64,000 bases of DNA from Synergistetes bacterium HGW-Synergistetes-1. Its GTDB lineage: Bacteria > Synergistota > Synergistia > Synergistales > Synergistaceae. Within the stretch, counting starts at the first letter, position 1, and each line of letters opens with the position of its first letter. Shown here piece by piece: positions 16,769 to 24,406 of this stretch. The position numbers and the translations under genes are program-made. The stretch covers positions 1 to 64,000 of the forward strand of contig PGXO01000003.1 in NCBI GenBank assembly GCA_002839185.1, in the 5' to 3' direction. A model generated the notes under the pieces. That model was not told the origin of the DNA. It worked only from the letters and a program-made list of their open reading frames with translations, and made no database searches.

Positions 16769-18295
16769 ATGATGTATATGTCATACAGCCCCAACATGAG
16801 TTCAGGTTTTAACTCCACCAGACTACGCACTCCGGACCATTCATCCTGTTCAGGCATGTGCTCCGACTGCGTACAGGAATGCCCCGCCCTCTGCGAGATC
16901 GGACTCTCCGCGATAAGGGGAACGGAGGCGGCATATCCTGCGAATCCAAACGGAAGCCAGTTCGCATCAGAGAAAAAATATCCCATTGATTTTTCTGATT
17001 TCAACATCAACGGCAGGGTTTTCGGTGCACAGGGACTACCCGAGGATGCTGACATAGCCCATCCTCTCAGCGTTGACCTTTCCTGCAGTTTTGGAACGGC
17101 GCATCCTGTAATGCAAAAAATACCGGTGATACTTCCTGCCGTAGCAAAACTGGACTGGCAGGACTACTACGCGGGGGCCGCAATGGCCGGGGTCACAGCG
17201 GTCATAGGAGAGGCTGTGGTCAATAAGGACAGCGGAGCTGAATTTTCCAACGGAAGGCTGACCTCTTCTCCGCTGATAAAAGAAATGGTCTCACGCTTCA
17301 GGATCTACGGCAGGGGTTACGGCGACATAGTGCTGCAGGCAAATTTCGATGACCTCTCATATGGGGTTCTTGAATATGCGATAGAAAAGCTCGGAGTAAA
17401 AAGCGTAGAGCTCAAACTCGGACAGGCGGCAAAAGGCATCCAGGCTGTTTCAAATACAATATCACTTGAAGAAGCAAGAAAGCTAAAATCAAAAGGACGT
17501 CTAGTTTTCCCTGATCCGGATTCTGAAGATGCAGAAAAACTTTTGGCCTCCGGTTTCAATCCCATATTCAGAACTATGGGGCGTCTTCCTATGTACAGTG
17601 AAGATCACCTTGTCAGCAGCATAAAAAGGCTTCGTTCCTGCGGCGCAGAGAGGGTGATGCTTAAGATCGGCGGCTATGACAGGAAAGATCTGGAACTGGC
17701 ACTGAAAGCGGCGTCAGAAGCATCTGCCGATCTGGTGACATTCGACGGAGCAGGAGGAGGCACGGGAAACAGCCCCTGCAAAATGATGAATGAATGGGGA
17801 CTCCCGTCATTGTATCTTGAAAGCATCGTATGGGACATTCTGGATAAAATGAAAAAAGATGGCAGACCTATTCCCTGCGCTGCAATTACCGGTGGATTCT
17901 CACTCGAAGACAGTGTTTTCAAGGGCCTTGCCTATGGCGCTCCATACATCTCACTTGTGGGGCTCTGCAGGGCACCCATGGCAGCTGCCATGTTCTCAAA
18001 AATGGTCGGGGATGGGATCAATAAGAACGATGTGCCTGCTTCCGTCAGAAAGTTCGGATCGACTTTCGAGGACATATATCACGACATGCAGGATCTTTAT
18101 ATTATTTACGGCAAAAATGCGGATAAGTTCCCTGCAGGAGCGAAAGGAGTATTTTCATACCTCAACAGAGTATCTTTCGGCCTGCGCCTAATGATGGCCC
18201 TGAACAGAAAATTCTCTCTCGGATACATTGACAGGACAGATCTGATACCTCTGACGGACGAAGCAAAGAAACTGTTGAAAGGACCGTGGCTTTAA
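16769..18295 (+). CDS. Stand-alone glutamate-synthase (GltB alpha-subunit FMN domain) protein
   Basis: A 508-residue protein built around the FMN-binding TIM barrel of glutamate synthase, seen in GHPVMQ-type segments, LKLGQAAKG, MLKIGGYDRKDL, TFDGAGGGTGNSP and DGINKNDVPASVRKFGS. A Cys-rich N-terminal segment at about 28-46 (CSGMC, CVQEC, PALC) could hold an iron-sulfur cluster. It has no glutaminase domain and no adjacent NAD(P)H subunit, so electrons and nitrogen donor must come from elsewhere, or the reaction is different. It is transcribed alone, divergently from hydE. The exact substrate is unknown. Confidence 0.8.
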   Translation: MMYMSYSPNMSSGFNSTRLRTPDHSSCSGMCSDCVQECPALCEIGLSAIRGTEAAYPANPNGSQFASEKKYPIDFSDFNINGRVFGAQGLPEDADIAHPLSVDLSCSFGTAHPVMQKIPVILPAVAKLDWQDYYAGAAMAGVTAVIGEAVVNKDSGAEFSNGRLTSSPLIKEMVSRFRIYGRGYGDIVLQANFDDLSYGVLEYAIEKLGVKSVELKLGQAAKGIQAVSNTISLEEARKLKSKGRLVFPDPDSEDAEKLLASGFNPIFRTMGRLPMYSEDHLVSSIKRLRSCGAERVMLKIGGYDRKDLELALKAASEASADLVTFDGAGGGTGNSPCKMMNEWGLPSLYLESIVWDILDKMKKDGRPIPCAAITGGFSLEDSVFKGLAYGAPYISLVGLCRAPMAAAMFSKMVGDGINKNDVPASVRKFGSTFEDIYHDMQDLYIIYGKNADKFPAGAKGVFSYLNRVSFGLRLMMALNRKFSLGYIDRTDLIPLTDEAKKLLKGPWL

Positions 18296-18369
18296 GTCCG
18301 GACTTTTGCAGGCGATCCACTCTTTAAAAGCTTTCTCTGAGAACAGAAAATATGTATTATTTAATAGAG

Positions 18370-18407
18370 ATCCGGCCGGTGACCCTTATGTGGGACACCG
18401 GCCGGAT
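18370..18407. terminator. Strong hairpin between convergent genes
   Basis: A perfect 12-bp inverted repeat (ATCCGGCCGGTG at 18370-18381 with its complement at 18396-18407) has a further CCC/GGG pair in its loop. It lies between the plus-strand glutamate-synthase-like gene and minus-strand livF. The flanks lack long T runs, but position and strength fit a shared terminator. Confidence 0.65.
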
Positions 18408-18441
18408 ACTTAATGATCGAATATGCTTATTTGACTTAAAT

Positions 18442-19155
18442 TTACATGCCCATGTAGGCTTTGCGGACTTCTTCGGAGCAGAGAAGCTCCTGCGATGTAC
18501 CTGAGTAGACTATTGTTCCTGTCTGGATGACATACCCTCTCTTTGCTATTTCAAGGGCCTCCTGGACCATCTGTTCCACAAGGAGGATAGTGACGCCCCT
18601 CTTGTTTATCTCAATAACAGCCTCAAATACTCTCTCTACAAGGCTCGGCTGCAGACCGAGGGACAGCTCATCAAGCAGGATAAGTTTCGGTTTCGACATG
18701 AGTCCTCTCGCGATAGCACACATCTGCTGCTCTCCGCCGCTCATAGTCTCCGCTGTTTGATCCCTGCGGTCTTTTAGAATCGGGAAAAGTTCGTACATCT
18801 CTTCCAGACGCTCATCTATGACCTTTCTGTCCTTTGTCGCAAACGCCCCAAGCTCAAGGTTTTCACGAACTGTCAGTTTTGAAAAAAGACGGCGTCCTTC
18901 AGGCACGTAGCTAAGTCCTTTTTTAATGGCAGCTGATGCAGGTGTCTTTGAAATGTCCTCTCCCATAAAGCTTATCGTACCGCTTACAGGGTGCATAAGC
19001 CCTGCGATCGTCCTCATCGTAGTGCTTTTTCCGGCGCCGTTTGCACCAATTATGGCGACCAGTTCACCCTCGTTTACTTCCAGTGATATCCCGTGGATGA
19101 CCGGTACCGCGTCATAGGCACAGTGTATGTTTTTTACCTCTAGCATCGCTGACAT
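18442..19155 (-). CDS. livF: Branched-chain amino acid ABC transporter ATP-binding protein LivF
   Basis: A 237-residue ABC ATPase. Walker A is GANGAGKST, the signature is SGGEQQM and Walker B is LILLDELSLGL. The short LivF form with SYVPEGRRLF is recognisable, and the protein ends in RKAYMGM. The start at the ATG at 19155 has AAGGAGG seven bases upstream, and an in-frame GTG three bases earlier is also possible. It is the last gene of livK-H-M-G-F and overlaps the livG stop. Confidence 0.95.
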   Translation of the reverse strand: MSAMLEVKNIHCAYDAVPVIHGISLEVNEGELVAIIGANGAGKSTTMRTIAGLMHPVSGTISFMGEDISKTPASAAIKKGLSYVPEGRRLFSKLTVRENLELGAFATKDRKVIDERLEEMYELFPILKDRRDQTAETMSGGEQQMCAIARGLMSKPKLILLDELSLGLQPSLVERVFEAVIEINKRGVTILLVEQMVQEALEIAKRGYVIQTGTIVYSGTSQELLCSEEVRKAYMGM

Positions 19156-19904
19156 CACTGTTCCTCCTTACAAACCCTTAGTCTCTTTGCATATTTTTCG
19201 CCGAAGTATGCAGTTATTACTGTGGGATCATTGACCACAGCCTGTGGACTGTCTTCCGCGATCTTTTTGCCGCTGGCAAGGACGACGATCTTATCCGCAA
19301 TAGGCATTATTGCCTCCATGATGTGCTCAACCATCAGGATCGTAACGCCTTCCTGTTTGAGTCTTACGATGACCTCAACCATCTCTTTTACCTCAGTAGA
19401 GGTCAGTCCAGCTACAGACTCATCCAGAAGGAGCAGTTTGGGGCCGGTTGCAAGCGATCTTGCCACTTCAAGCCTCTTCTTGTTGCCTATTGTAAGCCCG
19501 CCTGCAAGCTTGTCCCGGAGATCTCCGAGGAAACAAAGCCCCAAACAGTGTTCAGCAACCTCGTTGGCCTTTGCTGTATCGCTGTATCGCATGTAGGCAC
19601 CTACAAGTATATTTTCGTATACCGTCATCTCCTTGAGCGGCCTGACGACCTGAAAAGTCCTTGCCAGCCCAAGACGGGCCATCTTCCACGAGGGATAACC
19701 GGTAACATCGCGGCCGTCGAACAGTACCTTTCCTTCCACCGGTTTGTAGAGACCTGCAACGCAGTTGAAAAGAGTCGTCTTGCCCGCTCCGTTAGGGCCA
19801 ATAAGACCTACTATGGTCCCCTCTTCTACATCAAAGGAGACATCGCTGTTGGCAAGCAGAGATCCGAATTTCATGGTCAAATTTCTGACTTCAAGCAGTG
19901 CCAT
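19155..19904 (-). CDS. livG: Branched-chain amino acid ABC transporter ATP-binding protein LivG
   Basis: A 249-residue ABC ATPase. Walker A is GPNGAGKTT and Walker B LLLLDESVAGL. The signature region is unusual: GGLTIGNKKRLE, where LSYGQQRRLE is standard, so the canonical LSGGQ-type sequence is not preserved. The LivG-specific C-terminal part (VEHIMEAIMPIADKIVVL) is intact. The ATG at 19904 has AAGGTGA six bases upstream and overlaps the livM stop. Confidence 0.93.
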   Translation of the reverse strand: MALLEVRNLTMKFGSLLANSDVSFDVEEGTIVGLIGPNGAGKTTLFNCVAGLYKPVEGKVLFDGRDVTGYPSWKMARLGLARTFQVVRPLKEMTVYENILVGAYMRYSDTAKANEVAEHCLGLCFLGDLRDKLAGGLTIGNKKRLEVARSLATGPKLLLLDESVAGLTSTEVKEMVEVIVRLKQEGVTILMVEHIMEAIMPIADKIVVLASGKKIAEDSPQAVVNDPTVITAYFGEKYAKRLRVCKEEQ

Positions 19905-20893
19905 CAAGCGTCACCTTCTCCCTTTGCAACTTTTCTTTTTGTAAAGTATCTTATCAGTCCCATTATCCCGAGAGGCTGCTTGATCATAACGATGATTATT
20001 ATCAGGCCAAATATCATCAGGTCAACGCCTGCTCCAAGGTGGGAAAGATATGCGCGCGTGTATTCCTGAAGCGGGATAAGGACAAGTGCTCCGAGGAATG
20101 GCCCCCAGAATGTCCCAATACCTCCAAGTATCGTTATCAGAACAAATTTCATGGACATGTCAAGAGACATTACCATGGGCGGATCAACTCGATAGTTGTA
20201 CTGAGCGAAGAAAGCACCGCAAAGTGCTGCCAGTGAGGCGGAAAGGGCCATCGCAGAAAGTTTTACAACAGTGCTGTTGACGCCCAGTGATTCAGCAGTC
20301 TCCTGTCCTTCGCGCACAGCTCTGAGATAGTAACCCATCCGGTTTTTCTCTATCCATCTGACCAAGCTGAAGACTAGGATAAAAATCGCAAGCGCGCCGA
20401 GATAGTATCCGTTCTTGGTGTCTGACCACGAGAAATTTTTCCATCCGTCAGGCAGTATCGGGTAGTCAAGCCCCAAAGCTCCGCCGATGGTATCCCAGAT
20501 CATAAAGAGACGGTTGAATATCTCAACGATCGCAAATGTGGCAATTGCGAAATAGTGTCCTTTCAGCTTGAAGCAGGGATAGCTGATCACCACAGATACC
20601 GCTGCTGCTGCCAGCATTCCAAGCGGCGCTCCATACCAGGGCAGGGTGTTGAAATTCACTACCGCAAGAGCTGCTCCATAGGCTCCTATACCAAAAAAGA
20701 CAGAGTGACCGAAGGAAGTCTGCCCGCAGTATCCGCTAATTATGTTCCATGACTGTGCCATCGCCGCATAAAGCAGTATCATCGTCGCGACGTGGCCGAA
20801 GAAGGATCCTCCTATTACACCGGGAACAAAGGGCAGTATGAAGGCGACAGCAAGGAATCCGTACCAGAGTTTGTCTGTTTTGTTTTTAAACAT
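19904..20893 (-). CDS. livM: Branched-chain amino acid ABC transporter permease LivM
   Basis: A roughly 329-residue inner-membrane permease with about eight to ten hydrophobic segments. Family strings are visible: NIISGYCGQTSFGHSVFFGIGAYGAA-type repeats (GYCGQTSFGH), RMGYYLRAVREGQETAESLG (the EAA-like loop, landmark REGQETAESLG) and the C-terminal GGIGTFWGPFLGA. The ATG at 20893 follows GGTGGTGA, and a GTG at 20905 is an alternative start. It overlaps livH and livG. Confidence 0.93.
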   Translation of the reverse strand: MFKNKTDKLWYGFLAVAFILPFVPGVIGGSFFGHVATMILLYAAMAQSWNIISGYCGQTSFGHSVFFGIGAYGAALAVVNFNTLPWYGAPLGMLAAAAVSVVISYPCFKLKGHYFAIATFAIVEIFNRLFMIWDTIGGALGLDYPILPDGWKNFSWSDTKNGYYLGALAIFILVFSLVRWIEKNRMGYYLRAVREGQETAESLGVNSTVVKLSAMALSASLAALCGAFFAQYNYRVDPPMVMSLDMSMKFVLITILGGIGTFWGPFLGALVLIPLQEYTRAYLSHLGAGVDLMIFGLIIIIVMIKQPLGIMGLIRYFTKRKVAKGEGDA

Positions 20894-20898
20894 CGCCG

Positions 20899-21759
20899 TC
20901 ACCACCCAAACAGACCCTTAGGTCTGATCATTATTACAACAAGATAGATCGCAAAGACCGCCACGTACTTTACGACCGCAGCTATATAGAAACCGGCAAA
21001 GGATTCCACAAGTCCGATCAGCAGTGCCGCGAAGAGTGCGCCGGGAATGCTTCCAAAGCCACCAAGCGCAACTACTACGAATGCGATGAGGCTGAAAAGG
21101 CCTCCGACTTCAGGATGCACTGCAAGATATGTAGTCATAAGTCCGCCCGCTACGCCAACACAGGCGCCGCCAATACCAAAAACGAGCAGATAAATATTTT
21201 CCGTGTCGATACCCATAAGCTCAGCTGCTTCCTTATCCATGGCAGTCGCCTGGATCGCCCAGCCCACTCTGGTCTTTTTGATCAGCCAGTAAACGCCGAG
21301 GAGCACTGCCAGCGAGAAGATGGCCGTAACAAGCTGAGGGACGGAAACTATTGCTCCGGCGAAATGGAATGTCTTGCCTTCCATTATTGTGCCTGAGAGC
21401 AGACGGAAATTAGGGGTAAAACGATTCATGCAGAAATTTTTAAGGAGCATCGAAAGACCAAACGTCGCAAGCAGAGGTGCCATAGCAGCTTTTCCAAGGC
21501 TGTTCTTGATGATCAGCTTATACGTAAGTGCTCCAATAAGGAATAGGAATATTCCACCTGCTATCCAGGAGAAGAGGGGATCTATCCCCAGTATCTCTCC
21601 TATCCAGTAGCAGAGATACATTGCAACCATAAGGAATTCCCCATGTGCAAAGTTGATAACATCCATTACTCCCCACATCATGCTGAGTCCGGCTGCAACA
21701 AGCGCATACAAAAGGCCGCTGAGGATCCCGTCTATTAAAACCTGAACAAAGTTGCTCAC
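20899..21759 (-). CDS. livH: Branched-chain amino acid ABC transporter permease LivH
   Basis: A 286-residue permease with hydrophobic segments through most of its length. SGLLYALVAAGLSMMWGVM and INFAHGEF near the N-terminus and GGFGSIPGA late in the chain are LivH signatures. The start is GTG at 21759 with GGGAGG just upstream. A GC-rich hairpin separates it from livK, which probably reduces permease expression relative to the binding protein. Confidence 0.95.
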   Translation of the reverse strand: MSNFVQVLIDGILSGLLYALVAAGLSMMWGVMDVINFAHGEFLMVAMYLCYWIGEILGIDPLFSWIAGGIFLFLIGALTYKLIIKNSLGKAAMAPLLATFGLSMLLKNFCMNRFTPNFRLLSGTIMEGKTFHFAGAIVSVPQLVTAIFSLAVLLGVYWLIKKTRVGWAIQATAMDKEAAELMGIDTENIYLLVFGIGGACVGVAGGLMTTYLAVHPEVGGLFSLIAFVVVALGGFGSIPGALFAALLIGLVESFAGFYIAAVVKYVAVFAIYLVVIMIRPKGLFGW

Positions 21760-21778
21760 TGTAAAAACCTCCCTAAAA

Positions 21779-21806
21779 GAGGCGGGGCAACAGATCGCCC
21801 CGCCTC
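21779..21806 (-). terminator. Intercistronic hairpin between livK and livH
   Basis: A perfect 10-bp GC-rich stem (GAGGCGGGGC at 21779-21788, complement at 21797-21806) has an 8-base loop, between the livK stop and the livH ribosome binding site. There is no T run, so it probably attenuates or stabilises the livK message rather than ending it. Confidence 0.7.
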
Positions 21807-21830
21807 ATAACGCCTAAGTTTTAATATCGA

Positions 21831-23096
21831 CTAGCGTTTGTCCCACGGGGTCATGGGGAAAACGGGCTCCGCTTTCTGGTACTTAAGCGGGAATACTGTT
21901 TTGTAATCCAGGTCCTTTATCTGTGTGATAACGCTGAGAGCATGAATGTTCTGTCCGCCTGGCTCAAATTTCACTTTTCCGCTGAGGGACATTACTGATG
22001 GGAATTCTTCTGTTCTGAGGATCTGAGCTACCTTTTCGGTATCAAGCGATCCGGCCTTCTCTATCGCCTGTGCGAGCACGAAGAGCATTACACCTTCCTG
22101 AATGGAGTCACTGTCAAAGGGCTGGTTGCTTCTGGGTGTATAGTACTTCTTTTCGATCTTGATCGCTTCAGGCATAAACTTTTTCGCAAGCTCAGGTGAG
22201 TATCCCATCCCGCCCATGAAGTGGTTGCCGTCTCCGGCAAGTTCCTTCTGGACTGCGGGGTTCTGATATCCGGTGCAGTAGTTGAGGGCTATCTTCGGAA
22301 GCCAGTTCACCTGTTTCATTGTGCGAACCCAAAGTGAGTAGTCTCCGCCGAGGGCCGCTCCGAATACTGCATCAGGATTTGCAGCTTTGAGTGTCTGGAC
22401 TTCACTGTTGAGGTTTGTCGCACCGTTGTTGAAGGGAACGTCTGCTACGACCTTAAGTCCTGAATGCTTCGCAGCCTTATGGGCTTCTTCTGCAGCATGC
22501 TTTCCGAACTCAGTGTTCTCGTAGATCAAACCAAGAGTCTTGATACCAGCTTTCTTTTCTTTGTTGAGATATTCGATGTACTCAACAAATTCCTTTGATT
22601 CGATGGCGTCTGTCGGAGCGTGACGGAAGAAATACTTATAATCACGCTCTGTGAGGGCAGCTGAACTTGAGCATCCGCACATGAAGATCTTCTTTGCACG
22701 TTCGGCAACTGCGCTCGCCGGTTTGGTGGCTGAGCTGTTGTAGCATCCGATGACAGCAAAGACTTTCTCCTGATTGTAAAGGCGCTCGGCTTCAGATTTG
22801 GCAACGTCAGGTTTGCCCTGGTGGTCAGCCTTGATTATTTCGATCTTATATCCATCGAGAAGGCCTTCTTTCGCTGCAAGAGGAGCGTTGATATCCGGGT
22901 TCTTCTTGTTAATGACATCTGCCGCAGCAAGAACCGCATTTACGCAGTTCTGCCCTGAAACAGCCGCCGGACCTGTGAGTGGGAACAGTACGCCTATCTT
23001 GATGACCTTATCAGCTGCTAAAGCTGATGAACAGATTATCAAAGAGAGGGTCAGAACCATAAGTACCGCGATCGTGGAACGCTTTCTGAGTTGCAT
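21831..23096 (-). CDS. livK: Branched-chain amino acid ABC transporter substrate-binding protein
   Basis: A 421-residue periplasmic binding protein of the Leu/Ile/Val type. A signal peptide (MQLRKR, hydrophobic core, cleavage after SSALA) begins at the ATG at 23096, which is preceded by AGGAGGT. A longer frame extending to 23285 has no such features. The mature domain begins KVIKIGVLFPLTGPAA, the family signature, and includes AVIGCYNSSAT. It is the first gene of the liv operon behind a good promoter. Actual ligand specificity (Leu, Ile, Val or another amino acid or acid) is not decidable. Confidence 0.93.
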   Translation of the reverse strand: MQLRKRSTIAVLMVLTLSLIICSSALAADKVIKIGVLFPLTGPAAVSGQNCVNAVLAAADVINKKNPDINAPLAAKEGLLDGYKIEIIKADHQGKPDVAKSEAERLYNQEKVFAVIGCYNSSATKPASAVAERAKKIFMCGCSSSAALTERDYKYFFRHAPTDAIESKEFVEYIEYLNKEKKAGIKTLGLIYENTEFGKHAAEEAHKAAKHSGLKVVADVPFNNGATNLNSEVQTLKAANPDAVFGAALGGDYSLWVRTMKQVNWLPKIALNYCTGYQNPAVQKELAGDGNHFMGGMGYSPELAKKFMPEAIKIEKKYYTPRSNQPFDSDSIQEGVMLFVLAQAIEKAGSLDTEKVAQILRTEEFPSVMSLSGKVKFEPGGQNIHALSVITQIKDLDYKTVFPLKYQKAEPVFPMTPWDKR

Positions 23097-23168
23097 TGAA
23101 AATCGACCTCCTGTAATAAAGATTAAGATACGACAACCAGAATTATCTGGTGTATCAGTGACATAATT

Positions 23169-23198
23169 ATTATAGTTAATCAAGTAACAAGATGTCAA
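23169..23198 (-). promoter_or_regulatory. Promoter of the liv operon
   Basis: On the minus strand TTGACA (23193-23198) and TATAAT (23169-23174) are both perfect consensus boxes with an 18-base spacer. They lie 73 bases upstream of the livK ATG, giving a leader of roughly 65 bases. Confidence 0.85.
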
Positions 23199-23204
23199 TT
23201 TTTT

Positions 23205-23228
23205 GTTACATTTCACATTTGTTGTAAC
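23205..23228. promoter_or_regulatory. Inverted repeat upstream of the liv -35 box, candidate operator
   Basis: GTTACA (23205-23210) and TGTAAC (23223-23228) form an inverted repeat 12 bases apart. A third related GTAAC lies near 23184 within the promoter spacer. The placement just upstream of -35 suits an activator or repressor site. The binding protein is unknown. The rest of 23229-23349 shows no riboswitch or gene that I can support. Confidence 0.4.
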
Positions 23229-23349
23229 CCAATTCAAAGCCTTGCGGCAGAAGGAATAACCATTATTTTTTATAAAAGCCCGCATTTTCGTTTTAGTGAG
23301 GGACTTCCGTATTTTTTTGTGTTTTTTAAGATATAAGACTTAATTAATG

Positions 23350-23378
23350 TTGACATTTATTTTATTGAAGGCTATATT
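23350..23378 (+). promoter_or_regulatory. Promoter of the purine operon
   Basis: TTGACA (23350-23355), a 17-base spacer and TATATT (23373-23378) form a near-consensus sigma-70 promoter. It lies 60 bases before the purS ATG at 23439. I see no guanine riboswitch aptamer or clear PurR box between promoter and gene. Confidence 0.85.
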
Positions 23379-23438
23379 ATGAACTAGCTGGTGGACAATT
23401 TTTATTAAACCAACAAACAACTTAAGGAGGCCGACTGT

Positions 23439-23696
23439 ATGATCTTTCAGGCTGAAGTACTAATAACACCACGCGAGGGTGTACTGGACACACAGGGCAA
23501 GGCAGTTGAAAAGACCCTGACTCATCTTGGATACAAGGGAGTCGACGAGGTAAGGGTAGGTAAAATAGTAACGATGAAATTGGAAGCGAACACGAAGCAG
23601 GAGGCAGTAAAAATACTCGAATCCATGTGTTCCGATCTTCTCTGCAACGATCTTATAGAAACCTTTAGTATATCAGTCAAGGAAACAGTGCGATGA
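23439..23696 (+). CDS. purS: Phosphoribosylformylglycinamidine synthase subunit PurS
   Basis: An 85-residue small subunit that bridges PurQ and PurL in the Gram-positive-type FGAM synthase complex and helps channel ammonia. The pattern VLDTQGKAVEKTLTHLGYKGVDEVRVGKI (landmarks VLDTQGKAVE and VRVGK) is diagnostic. AAGGAGG sits nine bases before the ATG. It overlaps purQ by four bases. Confidence 0.96.
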   Translation: MIFQAEVLITPREGVLDTQGKAVEKTLTHLGYKGVDEVRVGKIVTMKLEANTKQEAVKILESMCSDLLCNDLIETFSISVKETVR

Positions 23697-24406
23697 AAAC
23701 TGCTGTAGTTGTCTTTCCCGGGAGCAATTGTGACAGGGATGTCCAGCGGGCTGTCAGTGAATCAATGAAAACAGCTGTGGACATGGTATGGCACGAAGAA
23801 GAAAACTTCAGCGGGCAGCCGGACCTTGTGATCCTGCCCGGAGGCTTTTCATACGGGGACTATCTCCGTTCCGGGGCGATGGCAGCAAGATCACCCATCA
23901 TCAAAGCTGTGAAGGAACATGCGGCCCGAGGCGGACTTGTGCTCGGGATATGCAACGGATTCCAGATACTTACAGAGACAAAGATGCTGCCCGGCGCGCT
24001 CCTTCCAAACACTTCGCTTACCTTTATATGCAGCAGGTGCTATGTTCGGGTCGAACAGACCGATAATAAATTCACCTCCGGCCTTAATAAGGGAAAGGTG
24101 CTCCAGTTTCCGATAGCTCACCACGAAGGACTCTTTTTCCTCCCTGATGACGAACTGAAAAAACTTGAAGACGCAGGACGCGTAGTCTTCAGGTATGCAG
24201 ACCCCGATACCGGAAAGGCAGGCGCCGAATACGCGCCTAACGGCGCATTGAACGGCATAGCCGGGATATGCAGTGAAAAAGGAAACATACTCGGACTGAT
24301 GCCTCATCCCGAACGTGCTACGATCCCTCATCTCAGCGGCGGGACAGACGGAATCAGGTTCTGGGATTCTATTGCGAAGGCTTTTAAAGAAAGAGGTGCA
24401 TGCTGA
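23693..24406 (+). CDS. purQ: Phosphoribosylformylglycinamidine synthase subunit PurQ (glutaminase)
   Basis: A 237-residue class I glutamine amidotransferase supplying ammonia to PurL. The nucleophile elbow GICNGFQ contains the catalytic Cys (about residue 87), and the catalytic His/Glu pair is in MPHPER near residue 205. VVFPGSNCDRD at the N-terminus and GGFSYGDYLR are family signatures. It overlaps purS and purL. Confidence 0.97.
   Translation: MKTAVVVFPGSNCDRDVQRAVSESMKTAVDMVWHEEENFSGQPDLVILPGGFSYGDYLRSGAMAARSPIIKAVKEHAARGGLVLGICNGFQILTETKMLPGALLPNTSLTFICSRCYVRVEQTDNKFTSGLNKGKVLQFPIAHHEGLFFLPDDELKKLEDAGRVVFRYADPDTGKAGAEYAPNGALNGIAGICSEKGNILGLMPHPERATIPHLSGGTDGIRFWDSIAKAFKERGAC

Noticed and set aside
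19323-20069. A long frame antisense to livG and livM
   Set aside because: It spans two well-supported genes and their overlap, which a real gene would be unlikely to do.
23385-23438. Guanine riboswitch or PurR box before purS
   Set aside because: The leader of about 50 bases is too short for an aptamer and shows neither the conserved loops nor a clear PurR box.
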